A DNA stretch of 64,000 bases from Phocoena phocoena (taxonomy: Eukaryota > Chordata > Mammalia > Artiodactyla > Phocoenidae), in the NCBI RefSeq assembly GCF_963924675.1, contig NW_027077444.1, positions 62,001 to 126,000 of the forward strand, read 5' to 3'. Shown here piece by piece: positions 1 to 10,378 of this stretch. The notes below the pieces were generated by a model. It made no database searches. It had not been told where the DNA came from and worked only from the letters and a program-made list of their open reading frames with translations. Numbering within the stretch: the stretch's first letter is position 1; every line of letters starts with the position of its first letter. Position numbers and translations under genes: made by a program.

Positions 1-601
1 CCATAAGCAAGCACTAGTTGGTTTTCTAAATTTGAGACCCTGTTCTGTTTTGTAATTCAGTTCATGTGTAGTCCAGTTTACATTCCGTGTATTAGTGATA
101 TCTTATGATGTTTCTTTTTCTGTGTGACGTAGTTCACGTAGATTCACCGTATCTGCATCCACTCACTATGCCGCTACGGGCGTGATGACACAGATTTCAT
201 TGCTGAGTGATACTGCATTGCACGTACGTGCCACAACTTCTTTATCCATTTTTTGCTTTCTGGGATATTTACCTGGTACTGTAGACGAGCTTCTTGGGAA
301 CACAGCCGTCCCAAACTTTGTGTGGCTCTCTGTTTTTGATTTTAATTTCCCTAAGGAATAGGACCATAAGTGCAATTGCCATAGGCTGTGTTGCTTTATT
401 TCTTACGTGTTTCAGGAAACAACATACACTTCTCCAGGGTGGCTGTTCACAATTTACATCCTGCCAGTCAGCATAACAAGGCTCCCTGTTCTCCATATCC
501 TGTCCTACCTTTCTGGATTTTACACTTTTTTCAGATGGCCCTTTTGCCGGGGGGCAGTGAGATTTCATTGTAGTGCAGATTTCCTTTACAGGCTTGCTCG
601 G
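1..601. repeat. Partial satellite monomer at window edge
   Basis: Last third of a monomer, cut by the window start. It is mostly the antisense-L1-derived part: the block around 400-500 matches the L1 stretch with CAATTTACATCC followed by CTCCCTGTTCTCC, as in every other monomer. Confidence 0.9.
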
Positions 602-2360
602 TTGGCCAAAAAGGGCGTATGCGTTTTTTCCTGAATATATTCCTGAATATATTCAGGAAAAAACGCTTACGCCCTTTTTGGCCAAGTGCATCATTGTCGA
701 CGTTGTGCCTCTTTTCCTATGCTTTCAGGGCAATTCCAGTCTACCCCCTGCAATCGTTTTCCTGAAATTCTGCCCTGCTTTCAAGTCCCCTTCGCAGGCT
801 TACTTCAATATACTTTTGGAATATAGCTGTCATTTATAACTCTGCAGTTTTGTGAATTACGGTGCCCCTGAGCTCCTTTCTTCAACTCGCTTTCTTGTGA
901 GCTGGGCACAAACCCGCAGGATTGCTTAAGGCCCTAATCTGTTTCCAGCAGGGCACACTGAGCCTTTGTTTAATTGTTCTTCCTGGTGGGCAATGAGCGT
1001 TACATTTGCCTTTGCAGACACCTACAGCTAGTCTCTCATTGGTTCTCCCTATTCCTGTTCTTCTTGCACAGAAATTGCAAGCTGTGCCAAATAGGAGGTT
1101 AAAGGCACTGACTCTCCAAGCGGGGAGAGTGTTAGTAAAGCATCTGGAATGGTGAACCCGAGGACCAGGATACGCAAACTGAGATGCATTTTAAATCGTT
1201 TCCCAATCACACGGTGGACGATACTCTGGGTTTCCCATGCATGTTTTAGCTGGAGGAAGAATCCCTTGAACCTGAAGTGTTGGGACCCATGGAATAGGTA
1301 CCATGCAGTATGACTTCAAAGGGTCTGCATTTGCTCACCGAAACTCACCAATGCTATCAGCCTGAAGAGTCCAGCCTTATGTCTCAACCAGCTCTGGGTG
1401 TAGATGTGGTCAATCCCGGTTGCATCACATGCCCTGAGTGAATTATTTAAGAATTGCTCTCTATTTCACTATCTTTGTGTTTTGTTTTCGAAATTTATTT
1501 TGATAATGGGATTTATCGGATTTTCACTGCAGCGTTTCGGCCGCTGTACACACGCTTGATTCTCTTACGGAGACATATATATCCATGGGTTTTAAGATTC
1601 TTCCTAGTCAGGTATATTCCTAGGCGTTGAATATGTGGTGTTGGGTCCATTTCGTTGAGCAAGGAGTAAGTCTTGTCTATTACATATTTGGCTTATGGAA
1701 AGTTATCTGTGCTAATTTCAGTCTCTGGTTTTTTGCAGCACCCCAACGCACCTTTCCCCATAAGCAAGCACTAGTTGGTGTTCTAAATTTGAGACCCTGT
1801 TCTGTTTTGTAATTCAGTTCATGTGTAGTCAAGTTTTCATTCCGTGTATTAGTGATATCTTATGATGTTTCTCTTTCTGTGTGACGTAGTTCACGTAGAA
1901 TCACCGTATCTGCATCCACTGACTATGCCGCTACGGGCCTGATGACACAGATTTCATTGCTGAGAGATATTGCATTGTACGTACGTGCCACAACTTCTTT
2001 ATCCATTTTTTGCTTTCTGGGATATTTACCTGATACTGTAGACTAGCTTCTTGTGAACACAGCCGTCCCAAATATTGGGGTGGCTGTCTGTTTTTTATTT
2101 TAATTTCCGTAAGCTATAGGACCATAAGTGGAAGTGCCATAGGCTGTGTTGCTTTGTTTCTTACGTGTTTCAGGAAACACCATACACTTCTCCAGGGTGG
2201 CTGCTGGCAATTTACATCCTGCCAATCAGCATAACAAGGCTCCCTGTTCTCCATATCCTGTCCTACCTTTCTGGATTTTACACTTTTTTCAGATGGCCCT
2301 TTTGCCCGGGGGGCAGTGAGACTTCATTGTAGTGCAGATTTCCTTTACAGGCTTGCTTGG
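602..2360. repeat. Satellite monomer A1 (1759 bp, expanded palindrome)
   Basis: The palindrome spans 602-685 and is 84 bp rather than 72 because the central CCTGAATATATT is duplicated, which explains the 1759-bp length. Both arms carry the GGG/CCC variant, but the right arm reads CGCTTACG, a change shared only with monomer A4 at 5855. Confidence 0.92.
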
Positions 2361-4107
2361 TTGGCCAAAAAGTGCATATGCGTTTTTTCCTGAATATATT
2401 CAGGAAAAAACGCATACGCCCTTTTTGGCCAAGTGCATCATTGTCGACGTTCTTCCTCTTTTCCTATGCTTTCAGGGCATTTCCAGTCTACCGCCTGCAA
2501 TCGTTTTCCTGAAATTCTGCCCCGCTTTCAAGTCCCCTTCGCAGGCTTACTTCAATATATTTTTGGAGGATAGCTGTCATTTATAACTCTGCAGGTTTGT
2601 GAATTACAGTGCCCCTGAGCTCCTTTCTTCAACTCGCTTTCTTGTGAGCTGTGCACAAAACCTCAGGATTGCTTCAGGCCCTAATGTGTTTCCAGCAGGG
2701 CACACTGAGCCTTTGTTTAATTCCTCTTCCTGGTGGGCAATGAGCGTTACATTTGCCCGTGCAGACACCTACAGCTAGTCTCTCATTGGTTCTCCCTATT
2801 CCTGTTCATCTTGCACAGAAATTGCAAGTTGTGCGAAACAGGAGGTTAAAGGCACTGACTCTCCAAGTGGGCAGAGTGTTAGTAAAGCATCTGGAATGGT
2901 GAACCCGAGGACCAGGATACGAAAACTGAGATGCATTTTAAATCGTTTCCCAATCACACAGTGGACGATACTCTGGGTTTCCCATGAATGTTTTAGCTGG
3001 AGGAAGAATCCCTTGAACCTGGAGATTTGGGACCCATGGAATGGGTACCATGCAGTATGACTTCAAAGGGTCTGCATTTGCTCACCGAAACTCACCAATG
3101 CTATCAGCCTGAAGTGTCCAGCCTTACGTTTCAACCAGCTCTGGGTGTAGATGTGGTCAATCCCGGTTGCATCACATGCCCTGAGTGAATTATTTAAGAA
3201 TTGCTCTCTATTTCAATGTCTTTGTGTTTTGTTTTCGAAATTTATTTTGATAATGGGATTTATCGGATTTTCACTGCTGCGTTTCGGCCGCTGTACACAC
3301 GCTTGATTCTCTTACGGAGACATATATATCCATGGGTTTTAAGATTCTTCCTAGTCAGCTATATTCCTAGGCGTTGAATATGTGGTGTTGGGTCCATTTC
3401 ATTGAGCAAGGAGTAGGTCTTGTCTATTACATATTTGGCTTATGGAAAGTTATCTGTGCTAATTTCAGTCTCTGGTTTTATGCAGCACCCCAAGGCACCT
3501 TTCCCCATAAGCAAGCACTAGTTGGTTTTCTAAATTTGAGACCCTGTTCTGTTTTGTAATTCAGTTCATGTGTATTCAAGTTTACATTCCGTGTATTAGT
3601 GATATCTTATGATGTTTCTTTTTCTGTGTGAGGTAGTTCACCTAGAATCACCGTACCTGCATCCACTCACTATGCCGCTACGGGCCTGATGACACAGATT
3701 TCATTGCTGAGTGATATTGCATTGCACGTACATGCCACAAATTATTTATCCATTTTTTGCTTTCTGTGATATTTACCTGGTACTGTAGACGGGCTTCTTG
3801 GGGACACAGCCGTCCCAAACTTTTGGGTGGCTCTCTGTTTTTGATTTTAATTTCCGTAATCTATAGGTCCATAAGTGGAAGTGCCATAGGCTGTGTTGCT
3901 TTGTTTCTTACGTGTTTCAAGAAACACCATACACTTCTCCAGGGTGGCTGCTGGCAATTTACATCCTGCCAATCAGCATAACAAGGCTCCCTCTTCTCCA
4001 TATCCTGTCCTATCTTTCTGGATTTTACACTTTTTTCAGATGGCCCTTTTGCCCGGGGGGCAGTGAGACTTCATTGTAGTGCAGATTTCCTTTACAGGCT
4101 TGCTTGG
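2361..4107. repeat. Satellite monomer A2 (1747 bp, discordant palindrome)
   Basis: The palindrome spans 2361-2432. Its left arm has AGTGCATATG while the right arm has the CCC variant, so the arms do not match. The second half carries AATTATTTATCC near 3740 in place of the usual CTTCTTTATCC, shared only with the following monomer. Confidence 0.92.
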
Positions 4108-4179
4108 TTGGCCAAAAAGGGCGTATGCGTTTTTTCCTGAATATATTCAGGAAAAAACGCATACGCCCTTTTTGGCCAA
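4108..4179. mobile_element. 72-bp mariner-like MITE palindrome (best copy)
   Basis: Perfect palindrome beginning TTGGCCAAAAAGGGCGTATG, with AATATATT at its centre. The outer GGTTGGCCAAAAAG resembles mariner inverted-repeat ends known in cetartiodactyl genomes, and the size is like human MADE1, a MITE of Hsmar1. Copies sit at the start of every monomer in all three arrays. It interrupts an otherwise L1-like stretch: TTCATTGTAGT-N-GATTT lies before it and a GATGTTGAGC-like stretch after it. A TA target duplication is not visible. The mariner assignment is inference. Confidence 0.65.
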
Positions 4180-5854
4180 GTGCATCATTGTCCACGTTGT
4201 GCCTCTTTTCCTATGCTTTCAGGGCAATTCCAGTCTACCCCCTGCAATCGTTTTCCTGAAACTCTGCCCCACTTTCAAGTACCCTTCGCAGGCTTACTAC
4301 AATATATTTTTGGAGGATAGCTGTCATTTATAACTCTGCAGGTTTGTGAATTACAGTGCCCCTGAGCTCCTCTCTTCAACTCGCTTTCTTGTGAGCTGGG
4401 CACAAAACCGCAGGATTGCTTCAGGCCCTAATCTGTTTTCGGCAGGGCACGCTGAGCCTTTGGTTAATTCCTCTTCCTGGTGGGAAATGAGCGTTACATT
4501 TGCCCGTGCAGACACCTACAGCTAGTCTCTCATTGGTTCTCCCTATTCCTGTTCATCTTGCACAGAAATTGCAAGCTGTGCCAAAGAGGAGGTTAAAGGC
4601 ACTGACTCTCCAAGCGGGGAGAGTGTTAGTAAAGCATCTGGAATGGTGAACCCGAGGACCAGGATACGAAAACTGAGATACATTTTAAATCGTTTCCCAA
4701 TCACATGGTGGACGATACTCTGGGTTTCTCATGCATGTTTTAGCTGGAGGAAGAATCCCTTGAACCTGGAGAGTTGGGACCCATGGAATGGGTACCATGC
4801 AGTATGATTTCAAAGGGTCTGCATTTGCTCACCGAAACTCACCAATGCTATCAGCCTGAAGTGTCCAGCCTTATGTCTCAACCAGCTCTGGGTGTAGATG
4901 TGGTCAATCCCGGTTGCATCACATGCCCTGAGTGAATTATTTAAGAATTGCTCTCTATTTCACTGTCTTTGTGTTTTGTTTTTCAAATTTATTTTGATAA
5001 TGGGATATATCGGATTTTCACTGCTGCCTTTATGCCGCTGTACACACGCTTGATTCTCTTACGGAGACATATAAATCCATGGGTTTTAAGATTCTTCCTA
5101 GTCAGGTATATTCCTAGGCGTTGAATATGTGGTGTTGAGTCCATTTCGTTGAGCAAGGAGTAGGTCTTCTCTATTACATATTTGGCTTATGGAATGTTAT
5201 CTGTGCTAATTTCAGTCTCTGGTTTTATGCAGCACCCCAAGGCACCTTTCCCCATAAGCAAGCACTAGTTGGTTTTCTAAATTTGAGACCCTGTTCTGTT
5301 TTGTAATTCAGTTCATGTGTAGTCAAGTTTACATTCCGTGTATTAGTGATATCTTATGATGTTTCTTTTTCTGTGTGACGTAGTTCACGTAGAATCACCG
5401 TACCTGCATCCACTCACTATGCCGCTACGGGCCTGATGACACAGATTTCATTGCTGAGTGATATTGCATTGCACGTACGTGCCACTAATTATTTATCCAT
5501 TTTTTGCTTTCTGGGATATTTACCTGGTACTGTAGACGGGCTTCTTGGGAACACAGCCGTCCCAAACTTTGGGGTGGCTCTCTGTTTTTGATTTTAATTT
5601 CCGTAATCTATAGGACCATAAGTGGAAGTGCCATAGGCTGTGTTGCTTTGTTTCTTACGTGTTTCAAGAAACACCATACACTTCTCCAGGTTGGCTGCTG
5701 GCAATTTACATCCTGCCAATCAGCATAACAAGGCTCCCTGTTCTCCATATCCTGTCCTATCTTTCTGGATTTTACACTTTTTTCAGATGGCCCTTTTGCC
5801 CGGGGGGCAGTGAGACTTCATTGTAGTGCAGATTTCCTTTACAGGCTTGCTTGG
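4108..5854. repeat. Satellite monomer A3 (1747 bp, perfect palindrome)
   Basis: The palindrome 4108-4179 is perfect: two 36-base arms with no spacer. Closest by eye to monomer A4: both share AATTATTTATCC-type and TTTCGGCAGGGCACGCTGAG variants, pointing to local homogenisation of neighbours. Confidence 0.92.
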
Positions 5855-7601
5855 TTGGCCAAAAAGGGCGTATGCGTTTTTTCCTGAATATATTCAGGAA
5901 AAAACGCTTACGCCCTTTTTGGCCAAGTGCATCATTGTCCACGTTCTGCCTCTTTTCCTATGCTTTCAGGGCAATTCCAGTCTACCCCCTGCAATCGTTT
6001 TCCTGAAACTCTGCCCCGCTTTCAAGTCCCCTTCGCAGGCTTACTTCAATATATTTTTGGAGGATAGCTGTCATTTATAACTCTGCAGGTTTGTGAATTA
6101 CAGTGCCCCTGAGCTCCTCTCTTCAACACGCTTTCTTGTGAGCTGGGCACAAAACCGCAGGATTGCTTCAGGCCCTAATCTGTTTTCGGCAGGGCACGCT
6201 GAGCCTTTGGTTAATTCCTCTTCCTGGTGGGAAATGAGCGTTACATTTGCCCGTGCAGACACCTACAGCTAGTCTCTCATTGGTTCTCCCTATTCCTGTT
6301 CATCTTGCACAGAAATTGCAAGCTGTGCCAAAGAGGAGGTTAAAGGCACTGACTCTCCAAGCGGGGAGAGTGTTAGTAAAGCATCTGGAATGGTGAACCC
6401 GAGGACCAGGATACGAAAACTGAGATACATTTTAAATCGTTTCCCAAACACATGGTGGACGATACTCTGGGTTTCCCATGCATGTTTTAGCTGGAGGAAG
6501 ATTCCCTTGAACCTGGAGAGTTGGGACCCATGGAATGGGTACCATGCAGTATGACTTCAAAGGGTCTGCATTTGCTCACCGAAACTCACCAATGTTATCA
6601 GCCTGAAGTGTCCAGCCTTATGTCTCAACCAGCTCTGGGTGTAGATGTGGTCAATCCCGGTTGCATCACATGCCCTGAGTGAATTATTTAAGAATTGCTC
6701 TCTATTTCACTGTCTTTGTGTTTTGTTTTTGAAATTTATTTTGATAATGGGATTTATCGGATTTTCACTGCTGCCTTTATGTCGCTGTACACACGCTTGA
6801 TTCTCTTACGGAGACATATAAATCCATGGGTTTTAAGATTCTTCCTAGTCAGGTATATTCCTAGGCGTTGAATATGTGGTGTTGAGTTCATTTCGTTGAG
6901 CAAGGAGTAGGTCTTGTCTATTACATATTTGGCTTATGGAATGTTATCTGTGCTAATTTCAGTCTCTGGTTTTATGCAGCACCCCAAGGCACCTTTCCCC
7001 ATAAGCAAGCACTAGTTGGTTGTCTAAATTTGAGACCCTGTTCTGTTTTGTAATTCAGTTCATGTGTAGTCAAGTTTACATTCCGTGTATTAGTGATATC
7101 TTATGATGTTTCTTTTTCTGTGTGACGTAGTTCACGTAGAATCACCGTACCTGCATCCACTCACTATGCCGCTACGGGCCTGATGACACAGATTTCATTG
7201 CTGAGTGATATTGCATTGCACGTACATGCCACAACTTCTTTATCCATTTTTTGCTTTCTGGGATATTTACCTGGTACTGTAGACGAGCTTCTTGTGAACA
7301 CAGCCGTCCCAAACATTGGGGTGGCTGTCTGTTTTTGATTTTAATTTCCGTAATCTTTGGGATCATAAGTGGAAGTGCCATAGGCTGTGTTGCTTTGTTT
7401 CTTATGGGTTTCAGGAAACACCATACACTTCTCCAGGGTGGCTGTTGGCAATTTACATCCTGCCAATCAGCATAACAAGGCTCCCTGTTCTCCATATCCT
7501 GTCCTACCTTTCTGGATTTTACACTTTTTTCAGATGGCCCTTTTGCCCAGGGGGCAGTTAGACTTCATTGTAGTGCAGATTTCCTTTACAGGCTTGCTTG
7601 T
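5855..7601. repeat. Satellite monomer A4 (1747 bp)
   Basis: The palindrome spans 5855-5926 with GGG/CCC arms; the right arm has CGCTTACG. The L1-derived section is easy to follow from about 6830 to 7570, including GCTGAGTGATATTGCATTG, CTTCTTTATCCATT and ATTGGGGTGGCTGTC. Confidence 0.92.
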
Positions 7602-9338
7602 TTTGCGAAAAAGGGCGTATGCGTTTTTTCCTGAATATATTCAGGAAAAAATGCATACGCACTTTTTGGCCAAGTGCACCATTGTCGACGTTCTGCCTCT
7701 TTTCCTATGCTTTCTGGGCAATTCCAGTCTACCCCCTGCAATCGTTTTCCTGAAATTCTGTCCCGCTTTCAAGTCCCCTTCGCAGGCTTACTTCAATATA
7801 TTTTTGGAGGATAGCTGTCATTTATAACTCTGCAGGTTTGTGAATTACAGTGCCCCTGAGCTCCTTTCTTCAACTCGCTTTCTTGTGAGCTGGGCACAAA
7901 ACCGCAGGATTGCTTCAGGCCCTAATCTGTTTCCGGCAGGGCACGCTGAGCCTTTGTTTAATTCCTCTTCCTGGTGAGAAATGAGCCTTACATTTGCCCG
8001 TGCAGACACCTACAGCTAGTCTCTCATTGGTTCTCCCTATTCCTGTTCATATTGCACAGAAATTGCAAGCTGTGCCAAAGACGAGGTTAAAGGCACTGAC
8101 TCTCCAAGCGGGGAGAGTGTTAGTAAAGCATCTGGAATGGTGAACCCGAGGACCAGGAATCGAAAACTGAGATGCATTTTAAATCATCTCCCAATCACGC
8201 GGTGGACGATACTCTGTGTTTCCCATGCATGTTTTAGCTGGAGGAAGAATCCCTTGAACCTGGAGAGTTGGGACCCATGGAATGGGTACCATGCAGTATG
8301 ACTTCAAAGGGTCTGCATTTGCTCACCGAAACTCACCAATGCTATCAGCCTGAAGTGTCCAGCCTTATGTCTCAACCAGCTCTGGGTGTAGATGTGGTAA
8401 ATCCAGGTTGCATCACATGCCCTGAGTGAATTATTTAAGAATTGCTTCCTATTTCACTGTCATTGTGTTTTGTTTTTGAAATTTATTTTAATAATGGGAT
8501 TTATCGGATTTTCACTGCTTCGTTTATGCCGCTGTACACGCGCTTGATTCTGTTACGGAGACATATAAGTCCATGGGTTTTAAGATTCTTACTAATCCGG
8601 TATATTCTTAGGCATTGAATATGGCGTGTGGAGTCCATTTCGTTGAGCAAGGAGTAGGTCTTGACTATTACATATTTGGCTTATGGAATGGTATCTGTGC
8701 TAATTTCAATCTCTGGTTTTATGCAGCACCCCAACTCACCTTTCCCCTTAAGGAAGCATAAGTTGGTTTTCTTAATTTGAAACCCTCTTCTCTTTTGTAA
8801 TTCAGTTCATGTGTAGCCATGTTAACATTCCATGTATTAGTGATATCTTATGTCTTTTTCTTTTTGAATTATGTGACTTCGAATGATCACACGTAACTCC
8901 TCTTGAGTTGTTATAACTGGCCGTATTTCATTGATTTCCAGGCTGAGTAATATTCCACTCTACATAAGCACCACATCTCTGTCCGTTTTTTCTCTGCAGA
9001 TACATTAAGTTATATCCTAGTCGAGGATCTTTTAAACAGAGAGGTGGTAAACATTGGAGTGCCTGTGTCCTCTCGATTTTTGTTTTTCCCAAGATATACG
9101 TCCATGAGTGCAAGTGCCCTGTGCTCGGTAGCTCATTTTTTAGATGCTTTAGTAAACACAATAGACTTATCCAGAGTGACCGTTGGCAATATACATTTCC
9201 ACTATAAGACTCACAGGGCTCCCTTTTCTCCTTGCCCTGTCCTGCATTTCTGGTGTTTACACTTTATGAGGACGGCTCTTCTGACTGATGCAAAGTGATA
9301 TGTTTTGTAGTATTGATTTCCAGTGCCCACCTGTTTGG
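7602..9338. repeat. Satellite monomer A5 (1737 bp, transitional)
   Basis: The palindrome 7602-7673 has a GGG left arm and a CAC right arm, so it is discordant. The first part of the monomer is canonical. From about 8.4 kb it accumulates differences, and after about 8.85 kb it is clearly diverged and more L1-like. The high-identity 27-kb duplication begins inside it, at about 8,340-8,390. Confidence 0.88.
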
Positions 9339-10378
9339 TTGGCTAAAAAAGTGTATGCCCTTTTCTTGAATATATACAGAAAAAGACGCATACACCCTTT
9401 TTGGCCAACTGCAATGTTGGCAATGTTCAGCCCCTTTTCTTGTGCTTAATGGCGAGTCCTTTCTACCTCTTCCAATCCCTTTCCTGCCATTCTCCGTTGC
9501 TTACAAGTCCTTTTCTCTGACTTTCCTCAAGACATTTTTCAGTGATAGATATTTTCAATTCTGCAGTTTCGTGAATTTTAGTGCCCCTGAGTTCCATTTT
9601 CCAACTTGTGTTTATGGGAACTGGCCACAAAGCATCAGGATTCCTCAAGCCCTATTCTGTTTCCATGGGCAACCCTAGCCTTTGGTCAATTCGTCTTCCT
9701 GATTGGAAATTAGAGTGGCATGTGCCTGTCCGAACACCTAGGACTTGTCTCTCATTGTTCCTCCTCCTTCTGCTTCATCCTCTGGACAAATTCCAAACTG
9801 TATGCAACAGGATGTTGACAGTGCTGACATCTCCAAGTGGGGAGACTGTTAGTAAAGACGCTGGAGTGGTGAACCCTAGCACCAAGAGATGAGGAGATGA
9901 GATGCCTTTTCCAAACTTTTCCCGATCAGACGGTATACCATCCTCTGGGTGTGACAGGCATGTTTTAGGTGTAGGAAGGGTCCCATTCATGTGAGGAGAA
10001 CACCAGGGGATTTTAAATATCAGTGTCTCTCCGCAACCCAAACTGGGGAATTTTTTAAGCTACGGCTACACATATGTTCATTAAGGGCCTTGGGAAGTAG
10101 GCAGAGTCCAAACTTTAGATGATTGAAGTCTTCAGGGTCAGAAGCACTCACCACTGTCTTCCCTTAGATTCCATTTTTACTGTCATTGATGGATGATGTC
10201 AATAAAAATATCTATTCTTTTTCAGATCATTTCCCCTTATAGGTTATTGCAAAATATTGAGTGTAGTTCCCTGTGCTATACAGTAGTTCCTTGCTGATGA
10301 TTTCATACATAGCAGTGTGTATGTGTTAATCCCAAACTGTTAATTGATCCCTCCTCCTACCATTTCCCTTTGGTAATA
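9339..10378. repeat. Diverged proto-satellite monomer, island 1 edge
   Basis: The palindrome is eroded (9339-9408, arms GTGTATGC and GCATACACC). The sequence follows the monomer order to about 10,005, is only weakly alignable to about 10,200, then matches antisense L1 3' sequence (10,213-10,378; CCCTGTGCTATACAGTAG) at roughly the position where canonical monomers have their L1-derived block. I read it as an old monomer retaining ancestral L1 bases. A separate L1 insertion at 10.2 kb is the alternative. Confidence 0.72.

Larger units (their letters stand above)
1..10378. repeat. Satellite array A, 1.75-kb monomers
   Basis: Head-to-tail tandem array. Palindrome starts at 602, 2361, 4108, 5855 and 7602 are spaced 1759, 1747, 1747 and 1747, and a diverged copy begins at 9339. 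In each monomer the palindrome fills the first 72 bases. Roughly the last 770 bases of the monomer, and at least 200 bases after the palindrome, align by eye with antisense L1 ORF2/3' sequence. The repeat length and L1 origin fit the common cetacean satellite as I recall it. Monomers are close to one another up to about 8.3 kb and diverge towards 10.4 kb. Short open frames recur in every monomer but show no sign of coding. Confidence 0.93.

Noticed and set aside
573..839. Open frame of about 84 codons beginning MQISFTGLLGW, repeated in nearly every monomer
   Set aside because: It reads through the palindrome and L1-antisense sequence, its conservation equals that of the surrounding non-coding satellite, and it is frameshifted in several monomers. 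A by-product of repetition, not a gene.
1627..1812. 61-codon frame beginning MNMWCWVHF in most monomers
   Set aside because: Same reason: antisense to L1-derived sequence, with no codon-level constraint visible between monomers.
6887..6905. CENP-B-box-like TTTCGTTGAGCAAGGAG in each monomer
   Set aside because: Only about 6 of the 9 essential positions of the 17-bp box match as I recall it; the central A and the CGGG block are wrong.
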